From Dama dama (lineage: Eukaryota; Chordata; Mammalia; Artiodactyla; Cervidae), in assembly GCF_033118175.1 (NCBI RefSeq), contig NC_083689.1, positions 29,308,501-29,372,500 on the forward strand: a stretch of 64,000 bases of DNA, written 5' to 3'. The translations under genes were made by a program, and so were the position numbers. Each line of letters starts with the position of its first letter. Within the stretch, counting starts at the first letter, position 1. The notes below the pieces were generated by a model, which worked only from the letters and a program-made list of their open reading frames with translations, did no database searches and had not been told where the DNA came from. Positions 22,791-33,690 of the stretch are shown here, in pieces.

Positions 22791-24618
22791 TCCTTTTGAA
22801 TACTTGGGAAATAAATGAGTGAGGTCTTAAGCAGAACTTTTAACTCTGATTTCTGTGTTTCCTCAGACTCATAGGCAGCTTGGGCATCAAGGGAATGACA
22901 GATGGGAAAAGCTTTTTTTTGTTTTTTTTTTCTTTGTAGGTGATGTAACCTGAATGGGGCCAGGGTATAAAAGTTAAACAGTGTACCCAAGGAACAAAGT
23001 GAAAGACTTTTCACTCTGAGAAGGAAACAAGCAGTTTGCAGTGTTTCTTAATTAGGTGATATTAGGTGATAAGCAAGGGGTCCTACCATGCTTCAGTATT
23101 GTCCTTGGAGTGGAACTAGCAATTTCTTATCCCTAGGGGAAAAGCATCAGGACAAGTGATTCAAATGTGGTTTAGAAAATGCCAGAGTCCAATAGGGATT
23201 GACTTGTCTCTAGATTTCAATTTATTTAAATCTTCCCTTAACCATCCCTTGATTTACATTTTTGAAACCAAGGTAGCCAGTAGAGCTTAGGAAATATGTA
23301 TAGTTGTTTCAAAATTAAGTTTTATAGTATGATTCATAATTGACTGGATTTTGTGCTAGCCCACCTGTTCCGTGGCTTCTGGGTACCATCTTGCATATAA
23401 AATCTCTTACGGCAGCTATACCCATGCTGCCATGGAGGAAATAGCCATTAGGAAAGCTTCTTTAAACACCAGAGGGCTTAAGGACTATGTAAGAGGTACC
23501 TAATCTTTCTAGTTCCCTTCTTGTCTATCACTCTGAATTACAGATGCCAGGTACAGTAGTTTCTGAGGTAGGCTTTATGACTTCCTACAGGATACATGGA
23601 TAAAATCTTAGCTTCAACATTGGTAAAATGGAGATAAACCCATAAAGTCCATGAAAACCTGGTTGCCCAATCCCACATGAAAGATCCTTATGGAGTTTAG
23701 AAGAGATGCACGGAAGCCTTAGAAAGATGAGTTCTCTAACCTCCCGTAGAATTGGATCAAGACAAGGGGCTAAGAAGATTTTTGGATTTCTTAAGAGGCT
23801 GGTCCTTAGAGGAGTCTCTCTACTAGCCTCAGGTTGCCCTACAGAAGTTCCAGCACCTTCTACTGTTAGCACCGTGGCCTCGTCAGTGGCATTCTGGAGC
23901 CAGCTCATACAGGCTTGCGAGAGCAAGTTGTTAAATTTCAGCATAAAAGGGCCAGTGTGGGCGGGAGTACTTATTTAAAACACTGAAATAGGCAAACACT
24001 ATAAATCGGTGTTCTCCCCCTCTCCCAAGAGCTATTAGTTAAACTTTCACCAGTACACCACTAGCCTTTAGTCATCATTTAATGTTACTGTGAGCACTTT
24101 GCCTGCTTGGACTTCGTGAGTGTGTAGACATATGTAATGTACGTGTATTATAGGGATGAGAGGATAAAAGGATGTTTGAAAAAATGTCAGCCATATGGTG
24201 AACAGAAGGCATGAGAAGTATGATATGAAAGCTAATGAGACATTTTAATGTTAAAAAATATATTTAGATTAAAATAATTCTTGTTGAAAAATTCACTAGT
24301 TTAAGAGTATGTCATTAAAAAGAATTATAAAGATGCCTATGATTTATTGATAAGGGGAGAAAGGTGGTACATATAAATGGAAAGTGATACATATAAAAGA
24401 TCATATTTTTGTAAAAACAAAATCATCCCAACTGTAAACAGTGTACATGTGTTTTTCTATGTTATGGGCTATAGTAATGAAGTGCTATTGACATAAATAG
24501 TAAAAATTCATATACCTTTGTATCATTGACCTTTGACCAAGTATTTGTTGATTACATTTTGGAGTTACAGAGCAAGGACCAAACAAAATGACTTTGAAAG
24601 AATGGCTTATTTAAAAAA
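22791..24618. other. Unassigned DNA
   Basis: No recognised repeat or exon. The open frames at 22733-23014 and 23585-23944 (minus) and 23706-23978 (plus) have no identifiable domain. Local TATGTAATGTACGTGTATTA sequence near 24130 is A+T rich. Confidence 0.35.
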
Positions 24619-24626
24619 GTAATATG

Positions 24627-25429
24627 CAAGAAATAAATGCTGGACAGGGTGTGGAGAAAAGGGAACCCTCTTACACTGTTGGTGGGAATGCAAACTAGTA
24701 CAGCCACAATGGAGAACAGTGTGGAGATTCCTTAAAAAACTGGAAATATGACTACCATATGACCCAGCAATCCCACTCCTGGGCATACACAACGAGGAAA
24801 CCAGAACTGAAAGAGACACGTGTACCCCAATGTTCATCACAGCACTGTTTATAATAGCCAGGACATGGAAGCAACCTAGATGCCCATCAGCAGACGAATG
24901 GATAAGAAAACTATGGTACATATACACAATGGAATATTACTCAGCCATTAAAATGAATATATTTGAATCAGTTCTAATGAGATGGATGAAACTGGAGCCC
25001 ATTATACAGAGTGAAGTGAACCAGAAAGATAAACACCAATACAGTATACTAACGCATATATATGGAATTTAGAAAGATGGTAACGATAACCCTATATGCA
25101 AGACAGAAAAAGAGACACAGATGTATAGAACAGACTTTTGGACTCTGTGGGAGAAGGCAAGGGTGGGATGATCTGAGAGAATAGCATCAAAACATGTATA
25201 TTATCAAGTGTGAAACAGATCACCAGCCCAGGTTGGATGCATGAGACAAGTGCTCGGGCCTGGTGCACTGGGAAGACCCAGAGGGATGGGATGGGGAGGG
25301 AGGTGGGAGGGGGGATCGGGATGGGGAATACATGTAAATCCATGGCTGATTCATGTCAGTGTATGGCAAAAACCACTACAATACTGTAAAGTAATTAGCT
25401 TCCAACTAATAAAAATATATGAAAAAAAT
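24627..25429 (+). mobile_element. Bovine-type L1 LINE 3' end, 5'-truncated
   Basis: Encodes the last part of L1 ORF2: 'RTWKQPRCPSADEWIRK', 'WYIYTMEYYSAIK', 'EPIIQSEV' and ends 'HQYSILTHIYGI' then stop at 25070-25072. The upstream frame is broken by a TGA near 24746. A G-rich 3'UTR tract (25270-25325) and the terminal 'gtaaagtaattagcttccaa' with A-rich tail follow. A short 8-bp direct repeat (24619-24626 and 25430-25437, 'gtaatatg') is a likely target-site duplication. Inactive. Confidence 0.93.
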
Positions 25430-25439
25430 GTAATATGAG

Positions 25440-26579
25440 TGAAATGTCATAAATGCACATGAAAATTTTTGAGGTAAATAATTTTCATTCAGTTCCACAC
25501 ACATCATTTGCAGTATTAGATACTCAAAATAGGAAAAATTTAAAATAATACAAATCAGCTAGTATACACGAAATGTTGAGGTTAAATGAAAGATACTACA
25601 GAGAGTGAGTGTATGCTTGTGTGTGCTTTAAATACTTTGTAAAACACAAAAGGATAAAGCCATCCCAAAAAATGGAGAGCAAGACCGGACAAATACAGTC
25701 ACCATGCAGACAATGGACAATTCATTTGTGCTGAGGAACTGGAACCTAAGTGTCTTTCCACCTGTTGCAAGTAAGACACAGTGACTCTAATCTTGAACCA
25801 GCTCTTGAATCTCCCTATAAATCTCCTAAGGAGAAAGTAAACTTCTTTGTGAGAGGATCTCAGAAGCTATGGTACAGTGTACACAACTTGGCAGTAGAGA
25901 TATGTAAAAAGAAAAACCATCAGAGGGCCTGGCTCCTGTGCTAACATCCACGGGGGTATTAAACCTTTCCTGAGATGGAAGCTCTTTTCAGATCATTATA
26001 GATGTGATCACTCAGCCTCAATAGAAGATAACATATATTATCATATCACTGACTCCACCACATCAGATAAAGACAATCACCCTACAGTCTTAAATATTCC
26101 CCTGGAAATAACACACGGATTGTTTACCAGAGAGCCACCTGTATTTGTCTGGTAATCAGACTTTAAAGATAATAAGAGTACAGGGCTGGGAGCCTAAAGC
26201 AGGGTCTGTTGACATAAGTAGGTGGTAACTATCCAACGCCCAGAGTTCTATTAGGGATAAGAGAGAAACAGGCACCTCTTACTCCATCAGAAAATTCCTT
26301 TTTAGTTTGTTTCCTAGCAGTCGTCTCGTGTGTGTCCTCCCTGATGTTCAGTGACTACTTAATCGAGGGATGACAGAGGATCTTTATCTGGGACATGGGT
26401 TTTAGCACTCCTGGAAAAGTCACTCTGCAGCTGATATGAGTAGACATGTATAAACCCTTTGCAAAACCAACAACTCAAGGATCCACTTAAGTAGCTAATA
26501 ACTGTGCCAGAAAAGCCCAGCACAGCTGAATTCTACTGTGAGTCGCTGATACAGGGTACTAGGAAACTGCTGCCTGTCC
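25440..26579. other. Unassigned DNA
   Basis: No recognised repeat, exon or RNA gene. The 64-codon open frame at 25750-25944 has no recognised domain. Confidence 0.4.
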
Positions 26580-26921
26580 TCAAATGCAAGGAAGGAAGGT
26601 GCCATGACAAAAAAGTCCCAGCATCACCTGCCTACGCTGGTTTCTGAGGAAATGTGTAAGGCTGTAGACAGCTACAAAATACATGACATGTACGTTGGAC
26701 TTTTGCTTCACAGTCTTTTCTTCAAGATAACGCTCAGGCTCTTTCACCTCTCCTGACTCTGCACAGTCAGTTTCTTCTGCCTGGATCTCTCTCATGCTCA
26801 CTGCCAATTTCTCCTCAGAATTTAATACTCTGCTTGGAGGCTTTACTGAGCAATCCCCATCTCTAGCCTGGGTTAAAGATGTTTCCTCTGAGTTCTCATA
26901 GTGAGTTTTGATTACTGCCAT
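26580..26921 (-). other. Unidentified 113-codon open frame
   Basis: The minus-strand frame starts at an ATG at 26921 and is rich in Glu, Ser and Lys over its first ~75 residues ('SEEKLAVSMREIQAEETD' near residues 35-52), a composition closer to coding sequence than most open frames here. It has no domain or family I recognise. No convincing polypyrimidine tract and acceptor is seen upstream, and the last ~35 residues look noncoding. It could be a piece of an unrecognised exon, a pseudogene, or chance. Confidence 0.25.
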
Positions 26922-26961
26922 GTGTGATATGACCTATGCATGGTTCATCTCTTTCTTATAG

Positions 26962-27128
26962 CAGTGGTTCTAAATCTTGGTTGCACACTAGATCCAAGGA
27001 GATTTTCCTGTTGCCCTGTCTGTACTCCAGACTGACGAAATCAGGGTTTGTAGGACAGAAGAAACCAATATTCAGAGTTTTTTAAAGCTCTCCCTTTGAT
27101 TTCAATGTGGCCAAGGTTAGAACCACTG
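26962..27128. mobile_element. MER5-like hAT-Charlie MITE, complete
   Basis: Both inverted termini are preserved: 'cagtggttctaaatcttggt' at the left and 'ccaaggttagaaccactg' at the right. The internal ~130 bp is short and noncoding, as in MER5/MER20-type nonautonomous hAT elements. No exact 8-bp target-site duplication is visible, as expected from age. Confidence 0.8.
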
Positions 27129-27944
27129 CATTAGATGGCAAAGTCCTAGAGGGTGGGCTGGCTCTTTTGTACATCAAACCAGTGCACAGGACTGATGACA
27201 AAATTTTATTAAATGTATTAATACAGATTAGAATATTTTACCATATGAGTCACCTGGGAAGCCCTGAATTTAGAATATTTAGAATATTTTAGACTTTCAC
27301 CAAGTAATACTCTGTAATAAGAGGTAGGAATTTATTTTTTTCTGGAATGCAAGAGGGTTAAGAGTGAAAAAAAAATACAAATATATTATTTATTAAAAAT
27401 CATTAAGTCCATTGGTTTTACGGCAATTATTTAGGAGAAAACTATTGCTGTTTTTTTGTATAGTATTTTGTATACTCTTTTGATAGTATTCTATACTCTT
27501 ACATTTTCATTGTAAATCAATTATACTCCAATTAAAAAAAATCTAAAATCAAACAAACATTGTTAGCATAATAAAAATGGAAGATCTGACTCCTGGGGCT
27601 AAGAGACCAGAGTTGGGATCTAGGTGGCCAGGGTCGGCTCCACCTCCAACCCTGGCCCCTCACCTGGCGAGCCCAGCTAAGCATGACGGTGTTGTCCATG
27701 GGGAGTATAATTGGAAGAATCGTGAATTTTATGAGTACTCCTGCAGTGGTATAGTTTAGGAGTTATGCATGTAACATATGCTCAGGTATAAAGTTTCTTG
27801 AAGTGTGGGTCATAGGCCAGCTGCCTCCAAATTAAATATGTTTCCAGACTCCATTCCAGACCTACATTTAGATCATCTGGCAAAAAACTGAGAAATATCC
27901 TTGCATCTTTCCTCTCTTCATTGAAATGTAGTTCCTATACTATA
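27129..27944. other. Unassigned DNA
   Basis: An A+T-rich interval with short repeats of 'tagaatattt' (27227-27290) and 'gtatagtattttgtatac' (27458-27500). The less A+T-rich open frame at 27577-27759 shows no known domain. Confidence 0.35.
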
Positions 27945-28117
27945 ATATTAACCCTTTAAAATGTTCAATTAGTGGTTTTTCGTATATTCGCAAAACTGTA
28001 CAACTCTACCGCTATCTAATTACAGAAAATGTTCACCAACACAAAAAGAAGCCTCTTCCCACTAGTATCCATTCTCCATCCACCACCTACCACTCTCTCA
28101 GGCCAATAGCAACCAGT
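27945..28117 (-). mobile_element. Old L1M-like fragment, left part
   Basis: Antisense pattern 'ttcaattagtggtttttcg', 'atattcgcaaaactgtacaa', 'ccaatagcaaccagtaatct' matches an old L1M-type region. It continues after the BovB insertion as 'tctactttctgtctctatga' (28703-28775). Confidence 0.6.
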
Positions 28118-28129
28118 AATCTACCTTCT

Positions 28130-28701
28130 TGGGATCCAAAATCACTGCAGATGGTGACTGCAGCCATAAAATTAAAAGATGCTTACTCCTTGGAAGAAAT
28201 GCTATGACTAACCTAGACAGCATATTAAAAGATAGAGACATTACTTTGCCAACAAAGGTCCATCTAGTCGAAGCTATGGCTTTTCCAGTAGTCATGTATG
28301 GATGTGAGAGTTGGACTATAAAGAAAACTGAGCACTGAAGAATTGATGATTTTGAACTGTGGTGTTGGAGAAGACTTTTGAGAGTCTCTTGGACTACAAG
28401 GAGATCCAACCAGTAAATCCTAAAGGAAATCAGTCCTGACTGTTCTTTGGAAGGACTGATGCTGAAGCTGAAATTCCAATATTTTGGCCACCTGATGAGA
28501 AGAACTTGGAAAAGACCCTGATCTGGGAAAGGTTGAAGGCAGGAGGAGAAGGAGATGATAGAGGATGAAATGGTTGGATGGCATCACTGACTCGATGGAC
28601 ATGAGTTTGAGCAAGCTCTGGGAGTTGGTGATGGACAGGTAGGCCTGGCTTGCTGCAGTTTATGCGGTCGCAAAGTCAGACATGACTGAGTGACTGAACT
28701 G
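28130..28701 (+). mobile_element. BovB LINE 3' end, 5'-truncated
   Basis: The plus strand encodes 'MTNLDSILKDRDITLPTKVH' and 'FPVVMYGCESWTIK', then stops at 28336 and decays. The end is 'catgactgagtgactgaact'. A 12-bp target-site duplication (28118-28129 and 28702-28713, one mismatch) sets both ends. It interrupts an older L1. Confidence 0.93.
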
Positions 28702-28713
28702 AATCTACTTTCT

Positions 28714-28780
28714 GTCTCTATGATTTTGCCTACTCTGAACATTTCTTATCAGTGGAATCACACAATACGTGATCATTCAT
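28714..28780 (-). mobile_element. Old L1M-like fragment, right part
   Basis: The sequence 'gattttgcctactctgaaca' with 'agtggaatcacacaatacg' continues the L1M-like antisense sequence broken by the BovB at 28130-28701. Confidence 0.55.
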
Positions 28781-28822
28781 AAATAAAAAGATAACTACTA
28801 AGTTAGTATAACTAACTAATAA

Positions 28823-28915
28823 AGCTGGGAGATGGTGACGGACAAGGAAGCCTAGCATACTGCAATCCATAGAGTCACAAAGAGTCACACATGACTGAAC
28901 AACTGAACAACAATA
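28823..28915 (+). mobile_element. BovB 3' terminal fragment
   Basis: About 90 bp matching the extreme BovB 3' end: 'agctgggagatggtgacgga' through 'catgactgaacaactgaaca' and an ACAACA tail. It is separate from the larger BovB 120 bp upstream and in the same direction; possibly an independent short insertion. Confidence 0.8.
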
Positions 28916-31900
28916 TCACATTATTGCCTTTGTTTGACAAATCAAATCCAGATATAGTAAAGAATAAAATGTAAAGAAACAAATAGCTAGGAGTAAGTCA
29001 ATCATTATGAACTCTAGTACTCTCCTAGGCTACAGTTAAATTTGCCTTCATTTATTTTTGTCTGAAAACCAGGAGGTTACCTGATGAGGCTCGCCCTGTG
29101 AACCAGATTCTGAGTTTGATGGGTGTAGTGGAAATACGCCATCTTTTTGCCTTCCAAGCATTTTGAGCACTTTTCCTAAACTTGGTGGTTTCCCTACCTA
29201 CAAGTCATTACTTTCTCAAGGTAGGCACCTAAAATTCACTTCTACCTCCTTTGCATCCTCAAGGGCATGCTAGAGCCCTGCTCTCCACCAGTCAAAATCA
29301 TCTATGCCAGAATTCAGATCAAAACAGTTTTGGGGTGCACTCTATTCAGAGCAGAAACACCTTGCACACAGGCAGAGGTTCTAGAGGAATCATCAGGACT
29401 AGAATCAGAGGTACTAATTGGGGCAAATAGCAGTGGTGGCAGATGGTTCTACCGGGGCAGTTCTGAGTAATTTGAGCATCATTCCCAGCTTCAGTTTCCA
29501 AGTGTGGCCCTCTGACCTTCCTAGAGAGTTTGGAAGTCACTCATGAATCTTCATTTAATTCCTATTCTGCTTAAATTTGTTGGGATGTATTTCTGTTAAA
29601 CAAAATACAATTGCTAACACAGGACTCTACCTTAGAGGCCCCACTAATGCTGAAATGTCAGTAGAAGCTTGCCCCAAATTCACTTGTGAGCTTTAGAGCC
29701 CTGCCAAATCTCTTTTTCAGAAAAGCCCTCCTTTTAGGTTCAATTGGGCAAATCCTCTCTACCACTCGGAGTGTAAGAAGTTTCACTGATGCAATATGAA
29801 CCCTTTGTGATATTTGACACTAATTATAAAATATTTATTTACTATGCTGATTTCTAAGGTACTCTCTGTAGAACACTACCTCGGAATCATTATCTCTTTG
29901 CCAAGTCCATCAGTCTAATGGTTTAGGTGGTCTTATTAATCAACCTCCCTGCCCTACTACTTTCTCTGAGACATATTAATGTACAACAACAGCTTTAAAG
30001 TTCAATGTTTAATAGCTTTATCTAATCATCAAGGATGAATGGAAATTTTTAAGGAAAAATATGAATTTGTGATTTTTAAACCTTGTATGTACATGTTGTA
30101 CACTTAATAATGCCTAATCAAGAACACAGTCAACCATTGCTTTCAACAAATTCCTTCTTATACTTTTTGATATAAAGAGACTCCTTAGATGCTAGTGGGC
30201 CATCTGAGAGGCCTATGAGAGGATGGTTTCTGTGATGTCGAAGATAAATTCTATGCAATAACCTGTGAATATTCTTAAATGTATCATTTATGTTAAATCT
30301 AATTCTTTCCCTAACACCCTTCATCCTCAGTAGGTTACTGCACATAATGAAGAGACCAGGTTTTGAGTTTCTTAAATCACTCTGAAATGAAATCTAGAAA
30401 CAGTGCTTCAGTTGATGTTTTGACATTTTATCTACTTTATGTTTGGTTTGCTCTAGCATGTGGGCATCCACAGAAAATATCACAAATATCAATTGATACT
30501 TTCTAAAATGTATTGAAGTTGATGTCTACAAGAGTTCCCAAGGCACACAGTATATGCATACACCATATAGGCCTATGAATATATCTGTGAACCTACAATT
30601 TCAGGTTGAGAAACACCAGCCTGGAGTCTTACTACTGTGCATTTTTAAGATAACATATAGTCATTGCAAAAAGAGAGACCTTGCTAACATAAAGTTTGTC
30701 CACGAGGGCTGTATAGAATTGTATTTTAGGATAGAAAATTTTCCCAGAACATATGACCTTGAAAATAAAAAGAAAAACCCATACATGAAAACTAATCACA
30801 GAGTATCCTAAGAAAATGAATTTGGTATATTTAAAGAAGATTACTGAATACAATCATTTATTCTCAACGTTTATTCTCAACGTCTCAATGTTTAAGACAA
30901 TGCAGATACACAAGACCTGAATGGGGGAGCAGTGAGAGCCTCGAGGCATAAAATTTTATTGGTGTGAATTCCCAGAGGAATCACACTTGAAACTGACCAG
31001 CAAAAGATCCATTTGCTAGGAAGTCATCTTGAAATTTAAATTCATATCCTGAGATCCATGGCTGAAAGGCAAAGTAAACACCCCAGGCAACACACTTTTG
31101 AAGCCATGAAACTGTCCTTAACTGAGTCTTTCTCTGACTAAACCTGAACTATTCCAATATACTAAAAATCTGCACATTTATGAGCATTTCACATGCTCGT
31201 GGTTAGGCTGAACTCCACCTCAATCCTAGGTTTCTATCCAGTGTAACTTTCCATTACAGCAATGACTAGCTAAACATTGCAGCCTTTTAAGGGTTACTGT
31301 GATATAGCTCCTTAATTACTTTTGCTCCCTCATGAGCTCTGTCTCTGGGGCTGGGTATGTTTCAGGCATGGAAGAGTGTTCAGGGGGGAACATTCCCATG
31401 AGCTCAAGCTGGACATAACTTGTTTTTAAGGCTTAATTTAAAAATCTGGCAGTATCTCATTAGCAATTCCATAAAGCAGCATGATGCCTCTTATTCTCAT
31501 TTCCGCCTAGTCCCTCTTCTGAACTTGCAGTCTGACTGTTTGCATTGTTTTTGCTCCCACCCCCACCCTGGTGTACCAGGCATTCTCCCCTCCTCCAGCA
31601 GCAGCCTCTCTGTTTGATCACCAAGCTTCCTCCTCCTGTTCCTCCTCTTAACACTTCCTCCTAACCAGTTCTTCTGTGAAGACAGACAATAACAATTCAC
31701 AATCAAATCTCCCCGCACCCAAAAAGCCTGGAGGATGAGAGCCTGGCTTGTTGGGATCAGCACAAATAGTTGAAGAATGAACAATTAATAAGGATATCTT
31801 TTGGTTTTATATTCCTTAACCTCTTCCTGGAATCTTGTGAATGATTTCTATCCTTCCTGTGAGAAGCTCAAGTTCTCCTTAGTCCTGGCCATACAATATT

Positions 31901-33244
31901 GCCATAAATTTTTAATGAAAAAAGTTAAAAAGGTGTGGAGTTATTATTTTAGGCTTTCTTCATTTTTGAGGTGACTCATATCTAAGGCATCTGTCGACTC
32001 TCTGACTGGTTATCCTCCTTTGAGAAATCACACCCGTCTAAACAAGTCTGTTTAAACCATTTACGTTGTATGGTTGCTGATTATTATTATAGGTTCTGAG
32101 GCTATGACTGCCTTTTCAGTTATTAAGGCTCAAGAGAACTCCCCCTAACCCTTTGTCTCCCTAAAATCTTCCAGTAAAGTTTATGTCAATTCTCAATAAA
32201 TAGGACTTAAGAGGAAGAGATTGGGTAAAAAAATAAGATGATTTATGTTTGAAACACTACAAATGATAAATATCTGCACTTAAGCAGTTACTGAAATTAA
32301 CATTTAAAATTAGAAACAACTTCCCTTTTCCATTTTGCAAAAGAGGAGATTGACATCTTCAATGATTTCTAGGAAAAGATATGAAAATATATTTGCTTCA
32401 AAAGTAAATTCTTAACCATTTTGAGGTTCCCTGGTGGATTCAATTGAGGGTGGGTGCATCTATTCTAGAGGAATTCCTGATGGTATTTGAGAATGTGGAG
32501 GCTGAAGCAGGAGGTCAGAAGAACAAAATAGGGATGCGGAAAGGTGTATGAAGCTGACCCTGCAGTGGCTCCCTAACCACAGGCATACTGATGTTTCCAG
32601 AAATGCGCATCCAAAAAAGAATTTCAAAGAGACTTTGGCTAAGTCAGCTGCATTTCGTTTAGCACTACACAGGGGGAATATGCGTCATCAGACCTCCCAG
32701 TTGGGATGTTTGTTTACGGGGTCAGGCAAGAATCCGAATCAGGTAGGATAACTTTCTCCGAGGGGGTCAAGGAGATAAAGGTTAGGAAGGTAAACTTTGA
32801 GGGACAGGAATGTGGTCAGAATTGCCTCTTAGCATCAAAGATGATCTTTTCCAGTTACAAAGTTCCTCAGCAGTAGTTTTCCACTCCCCGTGGCATTGAC
32901 AGCTGCCTAATGCAATCATGTGTTCTTACTCAGGTGACTCGGAGCAAAAACGCCCATGTTATTCCTCTGTGCCTCCTTTGGCAGGTGTAGACAGTGTTCC
33001 TCATGCTCTCCTCATGTACAAGAAGAATAAGTACTTATAACAATAAGCACTTTTTTAGGTTCAATAGGGACATATATTTATTGTGAAGACAGGGAATAAT
33101 TAAGAGTCAAACTCAATAAAGGGCAATCTGATACTGAAAACTAGATGCTTTCACACTGTTAGAAAAATGTCCAAGCATTTATTGCAAATGATGATCAGGA
33201 TAAGGTAGCAACAGTGAAATCAATGGCGAGGTTAATGAGGGTTG
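28916..33244. other. Long unassigned stretch
   Basis: No Bov-tA, BovB or L1 recognised in about 4.3 kb. A 13-bp perfect tandem duplication ('tttattctcaacg') lies at 30857-30882. A pyrimidine-rich tract lies at about 31550-31660. Open frames in this interval, including 29267-29470, 30554-30811 and 32548-32751, show no domain I recognise. Confidence 0.35.
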
Positions 33245-33405
33245 GCTTTGTCCCAAGCACTGTCTTCTTTACCTGTGTCCTCTCTACTGGTCCTCACAAT
33301 AGCCCTACTGAGGTAGGTTCTAGGGTTATCCTATTTCACAGATGACCATGATGCAGAATTCTCAGAGCATTCTCTTTCCAAGGATGCTATTAAAGTTAGC
33401 AGTGA
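33245..33405 (-). mobile_element. MIR SINE
   Basis: Reverse-strand MIR core: 'aagcactgtcttctttacct', 'ctcacaatagccctactgag', 'ttatcctatttcacagatga'. Ancient tRNA-derived SINE with no coding role. Confidence 0.75.
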
Positions 33406-33431
33406 ACAAAGTTGTAGGGATGTTTGCTGGG

Positions 33432-33456
33432 TTTGTTGTTGTTGTTGTTTTGTTGT
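33432..33456. repeat. TTG microsatellite
   Basis: A (TTG)n run between two MIR copies. It is short and imperfect. Confidence 0.8.
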
Positions 33457-33690
33457 ATTAGATAGCTAGCACTTAGGTAAATGTACTGTGTACATGTACT
33501 GATCTAGGAACTTGATAAGTGTTAACTCATTTAATCCTCATGACAACCATGTGAGCTAGATACACATTATCATCATTTTGAAGTTGTGGAACTTGAGCCT
33601 CAGAAAATCAAACAGTCTTCTCAAGGTCACCCAGCCCATGAGCCAGGAGAGCAGGCCTCTCACCCCACTGTCTGTCTAGAATGTTCAGAG
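33457..33690 (-). mobile_element. MIR SINE
   Basis: Reverse-strand MIR, more complete than its neighbour: 'agtgttaactcatttaatcc', 'tcatgacaaccatgtgagct', 'tctcaaggtcacccagccca', then 'agcaggcctctcaccccac'. Same orientation as the MIR immediately upstream. Confidence 0.8.

Noticed and set aside
24830..25072. 80-codon open frame with good coding character
   Set aside because: It is the C-terminus of L1 ORF2; the frame is stopped upstream and the element is 5'-truncated.
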